From NCBI RefSeq assembly GCF_024199945.1, contig NZ_JANADP010000001.1, positions 806,001 to 870,000 on the forward strand: 64,000 nt of DNA, written 5' to 3'. Under the pieces are notes generated by a model. That model worked only from the letters and a program-made list of their open reading frames with translations. It ran no database searches and was not told the origin of the DNA. Position 1 is the first letter of the stretch. Each line of letters opens with the position of its first letter. This document shows positions 36,091 through 46,793 of this stretch, in pieces. The DNA is from Bradyrhizobium sp. CCGUVB4N. GTDB lineage: Bacteria; Pseudomonadota; Alphaproteobacteria; Rhizobiales; Xanthobacteraceae. The translations under genes and the position numbers were made by a program.

Positions 36091-36726
36091 CTACACCTTC
36101 CGCGCTTCCACCGCCATCCGCACGGCAAGTCCGGCCAGCACGGTGCCCATCAGCCAGCGCTGCACCAGCATCCAGCTTGGCCGGCTCGCCAGGAACAGCG
36201 CGATCGATCCGGCTCCGAGGGCGATGATCGCATTGACGCTGACACTGAGCGCGATCTGGATCGCGCCCAGCACCACCGACTGCGTCAGCACGCTGCCGGC
36301 CGTGGGGTCGATGAACTGCGGCAGCAGCGCCAGATACAGCATCGCGATCTTCGGATTGAGCAGATTGGTGACGAGCCCCATCGCAAACAATTTGCGCGGG
36401 CTGTCGATCGACAGCTGCTTCACCTGGAATGGCGAGCGCCCGCCCGGCTTCACCGCCTGCCAGGCGAGCCACAGCATGTAGCCGGCGCCGGCGAAGCGCA
36501 GCGCATCATAAGCGAAGGGAATCGCGAGCAGCAGCGCGGTGATGCCGAATGCCGCGCACAGCATGTAGAACACGAATCCCAGCGCGACGCCGCCGAGCGA
36601 GACGATGCCGGCCGCCGGCCCCTGCGTGATCGAGCGCGAGATCAGATAGATCATGTTCGGCCCGGGCGTGAGCACGAGACCGAGGCAGACGAGGGCGAAG
36701 CCGAGCAGGGCGGAGGTATGGGGCAT
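36091..36726 (-). CDS. LysE/RhtB family amino-acid exporter
   Basis: A 211-residue inner-membrane protein with about six helices. It opens MPHTSALLGFALVCLGLVLT and has the family motif TPGPNMIYLISRSI, then GFVFYMLCAAFG and NLLNPKIAMLYLALLPQF. It exports amino acids or related metabolites; the substrate is unknown. The start at 36726 fits the family, and the upstream frame (to 36930) is not plausible. No regulator is adjacent. Confidence 0.88.
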   Translation of the reverse strand: MPHTSALLGFALVCLGLVLTPGPNMIYLISRSITQGPAAGIVSLGGVALGFVFYMLCAAFGITALLLAIPFAYDALRFAGAGYMLWLAWQAVKPGGRSPFQVKQLSIDSPRKLFAMGLVTNLLNPKIAMLYLALLPQFIDPTAGSVLTQSVVLGAIQIALSVSVNAIIALGAGSIALFLASRPSWMLVQRWLMGTVLAGLAVRMAVEARKV

Positions 36727-36820
36727 GATGAACCGGTGCGGGAGATGCACGCCTTCTAATACGCGCGGCGCCATGGAGCCATCGCGCAATTGCACGGAGG
36801 ACAATTCGCGTTCGCGGGTC

Positions 36821-37360
36821 CTACGCCTCTGCCTGCACGGTGGCGATGAACGAAGCAAAGCTCTCCATTGCCAGACGCAATGGCTCGGCAAGTGTGGGAT
36901 CGGCGACGATGCTGTGCTCGTCCCAGGCACCGCCGAGCAGCGGCAGCGTCACGCAGGCCTCCGTGGCGAGCCGGGCCGACATCGTCTCCAGCGTCAGCGT
37001 CAGGGCGGCGAGCGCGTGCGTCGCCCGTGGCGACGTGTTGATCAAGGCAACCGGCTTGTCGGGAAATTCGTGACTGCCGACCAGCCAGTCGAGCGCGTTC
37101 TTCAGCACGCCCGCGACGCCGCGTGCATATTCGGGGCTCGAGATCAGCAGGCCATCGACGCTCCCGATCAGAGCGCGCATCGCGCCGACCGGCGCAGGCA
37201 CATCATCGCCATCGAGATCCGGATTGAAGAAGGGCAGGTCCGCAATGCCCTCGAACAGGATCACCTCGACACCAGCAGGCGCGAGCCGCGCGGCCGCGCG
37301 CAGGACTGCGGTATTGCTCGAGCCTGCACGCAGGCTGCCGGAGATAGCGGCGATCTTCAT
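36821..37360 (-). CDS. NADPH-dependent FMN reductase
   Basis: A 179-residue flavodoxin-like protein. It begins MKIAAISGSLRAGSSNTAVL, with the phosphate-binding SGSLR-GSSN loop, and contains SPEYARGVAGVLKNALDWL, both typical of the NADPH-dependent FMN reductase family (PF03358). It reduces FMN or azo/quinone substrates with NAD(P)H. The start lies 11 bases after the polA stop on the same strand, so it is probably in the polA transcript. Confidence 0.88.
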   Translation of the reverse strand: MKIAAISGSLRAGSSNTAVLRAAARLAPAGVEVILFEGIADLPFFNPDLDGDDVPAPVGAMRALIGSVDGLLISSPEYARGVAGVLKNALDWLVGSHEFPDKPVALINTSPRATHALAALTLTLETMSARLATEACVTLPLLGGAWDEHSIVADPTLAEPLRLAMESFASFIATVQAEA

Positions 37361-37371
37361 CGCGGCGGCCG

Positions 37372-40300
37372 TCAGTGCGCCTCGTCCCAATTGTTCGCGG
37401 CGCGCGCGTCGACATGCAGCGGCACCGACAGCAGCACGGCCGGGAATGGCGCGTCCTGCATGACGTGCTGCACGACGGGCAACGTCTTCTCGACTTCCGC
37501 GTCGGGCACCTCGAAGATCAATTCGTCATGCACCTGGAGCAGCATCTGCGCCGAGAGCTTCTTCTCGGCCAGCGCGTCCTCCACGCGCGTCATGGCGCGG
37601 CGGATGATGTCGGCGGCGGTGCCTTGGAGACGCGCGTTGATCGCGGCGCGCTCGTTGAAGGCGCGCACCGAGGCGTTGGAGGCCTTGATGTCGGGATAGT
37701 GGCATTTGCGGCCGAACAGCGTGGTGACGTAGCCGTGTTGCCGGCAGAAATCCCGTGTCTCGTCCATATAGGCGCGGATGCCGGGGAAGCGCTCAAAGTA
37801 CTTCTTGATGTAGGCCGAGGCTTCCTCGCGGGCGATGCCGAGCTGGTTGGCGAGGCCGAACGCCGAGATGCCGTAGATGATGCCGAAATTGATCGCCTTG
37901 GCGCGGCGGCGGATCTCGCTCGGCATGCCCTTGATCGGCACGCCGAACATTTCGGACGCGGTCATCGCGTGAATGTCGAGCCCATCGCGGAACGCCTGCT
38001 TCAGCACGGGAATGTCGGCGATCTCCGCCAGCAGCCGCAACTCGATCTGCGAATAGTCGGCAGAGACGAGCTTATGCCCGGGTGTTGCGATGAAGGCGCG
38101 GCGGATTTTTCGGCCGTCCTCGGTGCGCACCGGGATGTTCTGCAGGTTCGGCTCGTTCGAGGACAGCCGGCCCGTCGTGGTCGCGGCCAGCGCGTAGGTC
38201 GTGTGGACGCGATGGGTCTGCGGATTGACATAGGTCGGCAGCGCGTCGGTGTAAGTCGATTTCAGTTTCGAGACCTGGCGCCACTCCAGAATCTTCCGCG
38301 GAAAATCGTGGCCCTGCTCGGCGAGCTCGTCCAGCACCTGTGCCGTGGTCGACCACGCGCCGGTCTTGGTCTTGGTGCCGCCTGAGAGTCCCATCTTGCC
38401 GAACAGGATGTCGCCGATCTGCTTGGGGCTGCCGACATTGACGGGCTCGCCCGCGATCTCCTGGATCTCGGCCTCGACGCGCGCCGCGGTCTGGGCGAAG
38501 TCCCCGGACAGACGCGACAGCACCTGCCGGTCGATCGAAATGCCGCGCCGCTCCATCCGCGCAAGCACGGAGACCAGCGGCCGCTCCAGCGTCTCGTAGA
38601 CGGTGGCCATGTGCTCGGCTGTGAGGCGCGGCTTCAGCACGCGCCAGACACGCAGGGCGATGTCGGCGCCTTCGGCCGACAGTGGCGCGGCCTTGTCGAT
38701 CGGCACCTGGTCGAAGGTGATCTTGCCCTTGCCGCTGCCGAGCAGCTCGCTCTCCTTCAGCATGGCGTGACCGAACCAGCGCTCGGACAACGAGTCCAGC
38801 TCATGCGAGCCCCGACCGGCGTCCAGCACGTAGGAGATCAGTTTCGCATCGTCGGCGTTGCGCAAGGTGATGCCGTGTTGCGCCAGCATCACGGCCGCGA
38901 ATTTGACGTCGAAGCCGATCTTGAGAATACCCGCCGATTCCAGCACCGGGCGCAGTGCTTCGATCGCATCTGCATGCTTGACCTGATCCGGCGCAAGGCC
39001 CGCGTCGAACAGGCCGCCGTCGCCGCCGGACTGCTTGTGCGCCAGCGGCACATAGCAGGCCTCGTTCGGCGCCAGCGCCAGCGCGATGCCGCAGAGATCG
39101 GCCTGCATCGGATCGATCGAGTTCGCCTTGATCTCGATCGCGACATGACCGGCATCATGGATGCGCGCGATAAAGGCGTTGAGCTCGTTCAGCGACTTGA
39201 TCGCCTGGTACTTGGTGCGATCGACCGGAAGCTTGCGCAGCGCCTCTTCGCGCGCAGCGGCGAGCGAGATCGGCGCGCCCTTGAGGCTCGCCGATTTGTC
39301 GCCCTTGTCACCACCCTTGGCGGGCACCGCAGGAGCCGCGAAGAGATCGCCTGACGTCTCGGACGATTTTGCCTTCGTGCTGTCGCCGCCTCTCGCCCCG
39401 CTGCTGTTCGACGCATCGGCATCGACATTGGCGGGGTCGATCTGCGAATGGTCGGCAACGCGGCGCGTGAGCGTGGTGAATTCCATCGCCTTCAGGAAGG
39501 CGATCAGCTTGCGCGCATCCGGTTCGTGGACGGCGAGGTCATCGAGCGGCACCTCGAGATCAACCTTGTCGTCGAGCAGCACGAGCTGGCGCGAGACGCG
39601 CGCCTTCTCGGCATTCTCGATCAGCGCTTCGCGCCGCTTCGGCTGCTTGATCTCGGTGGCGCGGAACAGGAGCTGTTCGAGGTCGCCATATTCGACGATC
39701 AGCTGCGCCGCGGTCTTGATGCCGATCCCGGGCACTCCCGGCACATTGTCGGTGGAATCGCCGGCCAGCGCCTGGACTTCGACCACCTTCTCCGGCGGCA
39801 CGCCGAACTTCTCGATCACCTCGGGAATCCCGATGCGGCGATCCTTCATGGTGTCGTACATCGTGATCTTGTCGTTCACGAGCTGCATCAGATCCTTGTC
39901 GGAGGACACGATGGTCGTGTGGGCGCCGCGGTCGCTGGCCTGCCGCGCATAGGTCGCGATGAGATCGTCGGCCTCGAAACCGCCTTGCTCCAGGCAGGGC
40001 AGGTCGAAGGCGCGCACGGCCTCGCGGATCAGAGCGAACTGCGGGATCAGATCATCAGGCGCCGGCGGCCGGTGCGCCTTGTAGTCGGGGTAGATCTTGT
40101 TGCGGAACGTGACTTCCGACTTGTCGAACACGATGGCGAGATGTGTCGGCCGGTTGTCGGCGGGCATGTCGCGCAACAGCTTCCACAGCATGTTGCAGAA
40201 ACCCAGCACGGCATTGACTTGCAGCCCGTCGGACTTGCGGTTGAGCGGCGGCAGCGCGTGATAGGCGCGGAAGATGTAGCCGGAACCGTCGACCAGGAAA

Positions 40301-40410
40301 ATGTGGTCGCCCTTGCCGGCCGCCTTCGCCGCGACCGGTTTGGCAGCAGCTGTCGCAGCAGCGGATTTGGTGTCGGCTTTGGCGGAGGTCTTCGGGGAGG
40401 TTTTTGGCAT
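37372..40410 (-). CDS. polA: DNA polymerase I, with a degenerate 3'-5' exonuclease domain
   Basis: A 1012-residue polymerase. Residues about 38-300 are the 5' nuclease (FLVDGSGYIFRAYHALPP, GFEADDLIATYA, SSDKDLMQL), after an Ala/Lys-rich N-terminal extension. The central domain (about 410-600) has lost the proofreading residues: the ExoI site reads AIEIKA instead of DTET (E426, K428), ExoII reads IGFDVKFA, and ExoIII reads LSAEGAD. The polymerase domain is intact (DYSQIELR, INFGIIYGISAFGL, VHDELIFEVP). It fills gaps and removes primers, probably without proofreading. Confidence 0.96.
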   Translation of the reverse strand: MPKTSPKTSAKADTKSAAATAAAKPVAAKAAGKGDHIFLVDGSGYIFRAYHALPPLNRKSDGLQVNAVLGFCNMLWKLLRDMPADNRPTHLAIVFDKSEVTFRNKIYPDYKAHRPPAPDDLIPQFALIREAVRAFDLPCLEQGGFEADDLIATYARQASDRGAHTTIVSSDKDLMQLVNDKITMYDTMKDRRIGIPEVIEKFGVPPEKVVEVQALAGDSTDNVPGVPGIGIKTAAQLIVEYGDLEQLLFRATEIKQPKRREALIENAEKARVSRQLVLLDDKVDLEVPLDDLAVHEPDARKLIAFLKAMEFTTLTRRVADHSQIDPANVDADASNSSGARGGDSTKAKSSETSGDLFAAPAVPAKGGDKGDKSASLKGAPISLAAAREEALRKLPVDRTKYQAIKSLNELNAFIARIHDAGHVAIEIKANSIDPMQADLCGIALALAPNEACYVPLAHKQSGGDGGLFDAGLAPDQVKHADAIEALRPVLESAGILKIGFDVKFAAVMLAQHGITLRNADDAKLISYVLDAGRGSHELDSLSERWFGHAMLKESELLGSGKGKITFDQVPIDKAAPLSAEGADIALRVWRVLKPRLTAEHMATVYETLERPLVSVLARMERRGISIDRQVLSRLSGDFAQTAARVEAEIQEIAGEPVNVGSPKQIGDILFGKMGLSGGTKTKTGAWSTTAQVLDELAEQGHDFPRKILEWRQVSKLKSTYTDALPTYVNPQTHRVHTTYALAATTTGRLSSNEPNLQNIPVRTEDGRKIRRAFIATPGHKLVSADYSQIELRLLAEIADIPVLKQAFRDGLDIHAMTASEMFGVPIKGMPSEIRRRAKAINFGIIYGISAFGLANQLGIAREEASAYIKKYFERFPGIRAYMDETRDFCRQHGYVTTLFGRKCHYPDIKASNASVRAFNERAAINARLQGTAADIIRRAMTRVEDALAEKKLSAQMLLQVHDELIFEVPDAEVEKTLPVVQHVMQDAPFPAVLLSVPLHVDARAANNWDEAH

Positions 40411-40485
40411 GGCCGCAATGTATGAATTTTTGCGGCAAAAGACAGCCTTGGGAGGGGGATTTTTGGGCGCATCCCACACTCAATT

Positions 40486-40642
40486 GTCGTCCCGGCCTAG
40501 TGCGCAATTGCGCACGGGGGGCCGGGACCCATAATCACAGGGAGAAATTTGGCGAAGATCGGCAGTTAATTGGGGCGTGGTACGGAGGCCGCAATCTATC
40601 GATAGATCACGCGGTATGGGTCCCGGCTTTCGCCGGGACGAC
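40486..40642. repeat. REPIN-like inverted pair (type 1, copy B)
   Basis: The right arm (40615-40642) equals the 28-bp arm of the element at 28431. The left arm (40486-40533) has the same ends but an altered palindrome core with TGCGCAATTGCGCA inserted. The centre shares GATCTATCGATAG with copy A in reverse orientation, so A and B are copies of one element. It ends three bases before the acyltransferase stop codon. Confidence 0.88.
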
Positions 40643-40645
40643 AAG

Positions 40646-41713
40646 CTACTCCGCCGCCTGCAACACCGGCCCGGCCTTCTTCGGCGCGATCCAGAATGCA
40701 TCCGGCCGCTCGAACAGGAAGTGCGCATTGAACCGCAGAGCCAGCCGCCAGATCGCGAGCGATCCCAGCACGCCGACGATGGTGACGATCAGCGACACCG
40801 TGCCGATGTCCGGGATGATGCCGGTACGCAGCAGCAGCGTGCGCGTCGCCGCCATCGGCAGGAAGAAGGCGAGATAGATCACGATCGAATGCTCGCCACA
40901 GAAGCGGAAGAAATTCAGCCAATGCATGCGGGCCAGCAGCGTGCCCGACGTGATGATGGCGCACGCGCCGGCGAAGCCGAGCACGAGCGAGACGATCTTC
41001 CATTCGCTGGCGCCGAACGCGACGAGGCCGGCATTGACCAGCGCCCAGCTCGCGAGCGCTGCAAGCGCGCGTGCGGGATGGCTGCGCGCGCGGTCCGACA
41101 ATGCGAACACGTAGGGCGCGAACAGATAGCCCGAATAGAAATAGACGAAGCGCGCGCAGAACTCGTCGATCGCGGTCCAGCCGGTCGTGATGCGCGCCGT
41201 CTCCAGCGCGGCCGCCACGAGCCAGATCGCGGGTGCGGGGATTCGCCGTGTCAGTTTTGTGACGACGAAGAAGATCGGCAGCAGGTAGATGAACCAGAGC
41301 GTGCCGAACGGCTCGATGAAGGATTCGAGATAGAGCAGGCCGGCGTCGCGCCAGCTGGTTTCGGCCGCGAACGCAGGTGCCTTGAAGGCGAACTGGATTG
41401 TCACCCAGACGACATAAAAATAAGCGAAATGCACAACCTTGCGATCGAGATAGGTTCGCCAGTCCCGATCGATCACCAGCGGCAGGAACAGGCCCGAAAT
41501 CAGGAAGAAGTCCGGCATCCGGAACGGCTTTGCGAAGGCCACCAGGACATGCATGAAACCGGTCTCGCCGGCGGCGAGTTCGACCCCAAGCACCGAATGC
41601 ATCATCACGACCATGACGATGCAGATACCCTTGGCATAGTCGACCCAATCGACACGCGCAGCGGCTGGGCCCTTGGTGCCCCCGCTCGCGGCGATTGTGC
41701 CTGTTGATGCCAT
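40646..41713 (-). CDS. Acyltransferase family membrane protein (acyltransferase 3 type)
   Basis: A 355-residue protein with about 10 hydrophobic helices. The signature near the start is VDWVDYAKGICIVMVVMMHS (the conserved R/D...K-G and H of acyltransferase 3 enzymes), with MPDFFLISGLFLPL after it. These enzymes O-acylate exopolysaccharides, lipids or glucans in the inner membrane. The start at MASTGT is chosen because the frame upstream lies in non-coding-looking sequence. It diverges from the UDP-glucose dehydrogenase gene, which suits a role in surface polysaccharide decoration. Confidence 0.83.
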   Translation of the reverse strand: MASTGTIAASGGTKGPAAARVDWVDYAKGICIVMVVMMHSVLGVELAAGETGFMHVLVAFAKPFRMPDFFLISGLFLPLVIDRDWRTYLDRKVVHFAYFYVVWVTIQFAFKAPAFAAETSWRDAGLLYLESFIEPFGTLWFIYLLPIFFVVTKLTRRIPAPAIWLVAAALETARITTGWTAIDEFCARFVYFYSGYLFAPYVFALSDRARSHPARALAALASWALVNAGLVAFGASEWKIVSLVLGFAGACAIITSGTLLARMHWLNFFRFCGEHSIVIYLAFFLPMAATRTLLLRTGIIPDIGTVSLIVTIVGVLGSLAIWRLALRFNAHFLFERPDAFWIAPKKAGPVLQAAE

Positions 41714-41906
41714 GGTGTCCCGTTTCGAGGCGTGTTCCGCCCGGTCCTGTGTGGGCGTGGGGCAGTGTGGGGCCTTGTGGTTTCCGACTTCTTTACCGGT
41801 ACAAATCGCGTGCCGGTTTCTGAGCACAGGCTCTTCCTTCCCGACGGGAAAATGCTAAACCGCCCCCGGATTGGGGTTTCGTTAACCAAGACAGACAGGG
41901 TCTTCT

Positions 41907-43223
41907 ATGCGCATCACGATGATCGGCACGGGTTACGTGGGACTGGTGTCCGGAGCCTGCTTTGCTGATTTCGGTCACGACGTCATTTGTGTCGACAAGG
42001 ACGAGAAGAAGATCGCTAGCCTTCATCGCGGCGAGATCCCGATCTACGAACCAGGGCTCGACGAGCTGGTCGCGAACAACGTCAAGGCCAAGCGCCTGAG
42101 CTTCACCACCGACCTGTCGAAGCCGGTCGCGGATGCCGATGCTGTGTTCATCGCGGTCGGCACACCGTCGCGTCGCGGCGATGGCCACGCCGATCTCTCC
42201 TACGTCTATGCTGCCGCGAAAGAGATCGCGCAGTCGCTGTCCGGCTTCACCGTCGTGGTGACGAAGTCGACCGTTCCGGTCGGCACCGGTGACGAGGTCG
42301 AGCGCATCATCCGCGAGGCCAATCCCAAGGCCGACGTCGTCGTCGCCTCCAATCCGGAGTTCCTGCGCGAGGGCGCTGCGATCCGCGACTTCAAGTTCCC
42401 CGATCGCGTCGTGGTCGGCACGTCCGACGAGCGCGGCCGCAAGGTGATGGGCGACATCTACCGTCCGCTGTCGCTGAACCAGGCACCGCTGATGTTCACC
42501 GCGCGCCGCACCGCCGAGATGATCAAATACGCCGCCAACGCGTTCCTCGCGACCAAGATCACCTTCATCAACGAGATCGCGGACCTCTCGGAAAAGGTCG
42601 GCGCCAACGTTCAGGAAGTTGCGCGCGGCATTGGCCTCGATAACCGCATCGGCACAAAATTCCTGCATGCCGGTCCGGGCTTCGGTGGCTCCTGCTTCCC
42701 GAAGGACACCAAGGCGCTGATCAAGATCGCGCAGGATTACGACGTGTCCTTGCGCATCGTCGAATCCGTGCTGGCGGTCAACGAGAACCGCAAGCGCGCG
42801 ATGGCACGGAAAGTCAGCCAGGCGCTCGGCGGCTCTTTGCGCGGCAAGACCATCGCCGTGCTCGGCCTCACCTTCAAGCCCGACACCGACGACATGCGCG
42901 ATGCGCCGTCGATTCCGCTGGTCACCGGCCTCCTCGACATGGGCGCAAAGGTGAAGGCGTTCGATCCGGTCGGCATGGAGCAGGCCAAGGGCGAGTTGCC
43001 GAGCATCGCCTATAGCGAGGACGCCTATTCCTGCGCCCAAGGCGCCGATGCGCTGGTCGTCGTCACCGAATGGGTGCAATTCCGTGGTCTCGATCTCGAC
43101 CGGCTGAAGAGCGTCATGGTGCAGCCCGTCGTGGTCGACCTCCGCAACATCTTCAGCCCCGAAGACATGGCTGCCGCCGGCTTCACCTATGAGAGCGTCG
43201 GCCGGCCGTCGGTTCAGGGCTGA
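41907..43223 (+). CDS. UDP-glucose 6-dehydrogenase
   Basis: A 438-residue enzyme that oxidises UDP-glucose to UDP-glucuronate with two NAD+. The Rossmann motif is MIGTGYVGLVSGACFADFGH, the middle has GTPSRRGDGHADLSY, and the catalytic Cys is about C263 in FGGSCFPKDTKAL. The product feeds exopolysaccharide and lipopolysaccharide synthesis. The gene is monocistronic in appearance; a REPIN-like repeat lies 15 bases after the stop. It is often named ugd or rkpK. Confidence 0.95.
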   Translation: MRITMIGTGYVGLVSGACFADFGHDVICVDKDEKKIASLHRGEIPIYEPGLDELVANNVKAKRLSFTTDLSKPVADADAVFIAVGTPSRRGDGHADLSYVYAAAKEIAQSLSGFTVVVTKSTVPVGTGDEVERIIREANPKADVVVASNPEFLREGAAIRDFKFPDRVVVGTSDERGRKVMGDIYRPLSLNQAPLMFTARRTAEMIKYAANAFLATKITFINEIADLSEKVGANVQEVARGIGLDNRIGTKFLHAGPGFGGSCFPKDTKALIKIAQDYDVSLRIVESVLAVNENRKRAMARKVSQALGGSLRGKTIAVLGLTFKPDTDDMRDAPSIPLVTGLLDMGAKVKAFDPVGMEQAKGELPSIAYSEDAYSCAQGADALVVVTEWVQFRGLDLDRLKSVMVQPVVVDLRNIFSPEDMAAAGFTYESVGRPSVQG

Positions 43224-43238
43224 TAGCCACATATGATT

Positions 43239-43353
43239 GTCATACCCCGCGAAGGCGGGGTATCCAGTACGCTGGGATCTTCGGAATGGCCGGGATCCGA
43301 CATGACTGGATCGTCTGCCCCGGCGCATAATTGCGCTCACGGCGGACGATGAC
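43239..43353. repeat. REPIN-like inverted pair (type 2, divergent copy)
   Basis: The left arm starts GTCATACCCCGCGAAGGCGG and leads to TATCCAGTAC; the right arm starts about GACTGGATCGTC and ends GGACGATGAC. The termini GTCAT/ATGAC and CCAGT/ACTGG are inverted, but the palindrome cores differ. It shares the layout of 48321-48430. It ends 12 bases before the hrpB start codon. Confidence 0.7.
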
Positions 43354-43365
43354 GGACCGAGACTT

Positions 43366-45840
<2,475 letters not shown>

Positions 45841-45848
45841 AAGTGTCG

Positions 45849-45963
45849 ACCCTCATGGTGAGGAGCGCGGAACGCGCGTCTCGAACCATGCAGGCCCAGC
45901 TCTCGCCCGTGGCCATCCTTCGAGACGCCCGCTTTCAGCGGGCTCCTCAGGATGAGGACGGGT
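45849..45963. repeat. Inverted-repeat element
   Basis: The segment begins ACCCTCATGGTGAGGAG and ends CTCCTCAGGATGAGGACGGG, with an inner inverted pair GCGTCTCGAA/TTCGAGACGC. This is a repeat I recognise as frequent in Bradyrhizobium. It occupies most of the 239-base spacer between hrpB and the protease gene. Confidence 0.75.
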
Positions 45964-46079
45964 CGCATTAACCGTACGCTCATCCTTTTCGTCAAAATAG
46001 CACCGGCTCGGCCGCGGCGTCGCTCGCGAACGGGCGCGCCGCATGGTGAAATCGAGCGTTCCGGCTCGGAAGTGGTGTG

Positions 46080-46592
46080 ATGCGTAACATTATGATCATC
46101 GCGGCTGTCATGATCGGCCTCGGCACTTTCATGGCGCAGATGGCGGACAAGATGAGCTCCGCCTCCGCCACGTCGGCGCCGCAGACGACGGTCGCGGTTG
46201 CCACCGTGGCGCCGGTCGGCGGCCGCAGCCTCAACATTCCCCGCGATGGCCGTGGCCACTTCCAGACCGAAGGCCGCATCGACGGCCAGCGCATCGGCTT
46301 CATGGTCGACACCGGCGCCTCCGTGGTGGCGCTGAACGAAACCTCGGCCGCCCGCTTCGGCCTGCGTCCCTCGCGCAGCGACTACAACGCCACCGTCACC
46401 ACCGCCAACGGCACCATCAAGGCCGCGCGCACCCGCATCGCCATGCTGGATGTCGGCGGCCTGATCGTGCGCGACGTCGATGCCATGGTGCTGCCGGATG
46501 AAGCGTTGTCCGAGAATCTGCTCGGCCTCTCCTTCCTGTCCCGTCTGAAGCGTTTCGAATACGCCAACAGCCAGATGGTGCTGGAGCAGTAA
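46080..46592 (+). CDS. Membrane-anchored retroviral-type aspartic protease (clan AA)
   Basis: A 170-residue protein. One N-terminal hydrophobic segment (IMIIAAVMIGLGTFMAQMA) anchors it, followed by a Ser/Thr/Ala linker and a single aspartic protease domain with GFMVDTGASVVALNE (catalytic Asp in DTGAS) and LLGLSFLSRLKRFEY. Such proteins (TIGR02281-type) work as dimers, here probably facing the periplasm. ATG 46080 is preferred to the GTG just before it. Substrate unknown. Confidence 0.83.
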   Translation: MRNIMIIAAVMIGLGTFMAQMADKMSSASATSAPQTTVAVATVAPVGGRSLNIPRDGRGHFQTEGRIDGQRIGFMVDTGASVVALNETSAARFGLRPSRSDYNATVTTANGTIKAARTRIAMLDVGGLIVRDVDAMVLPDEALSENLLGLSFLSRLKRFEYANSQMVLEQ

Positions 46593-46793
46593 GAGCGCCC
46601 TGTCGCGCTGACGAACCGCCATTCGCACGAATTTCCTGGGACGGCCCCAAGCGGAAGGTCTCGCGCCCGGCCGCGCTTTTCCGTTACCAAACTGCCGCAA
46701 TTATCGGCCATAAGCCTTCATTCCCGCCTTCCGCTGCGGCCCGGCATTCGCTAAGGCTGCACCAAATCCTGCCCTTTTCACGAGATTGTCTCA

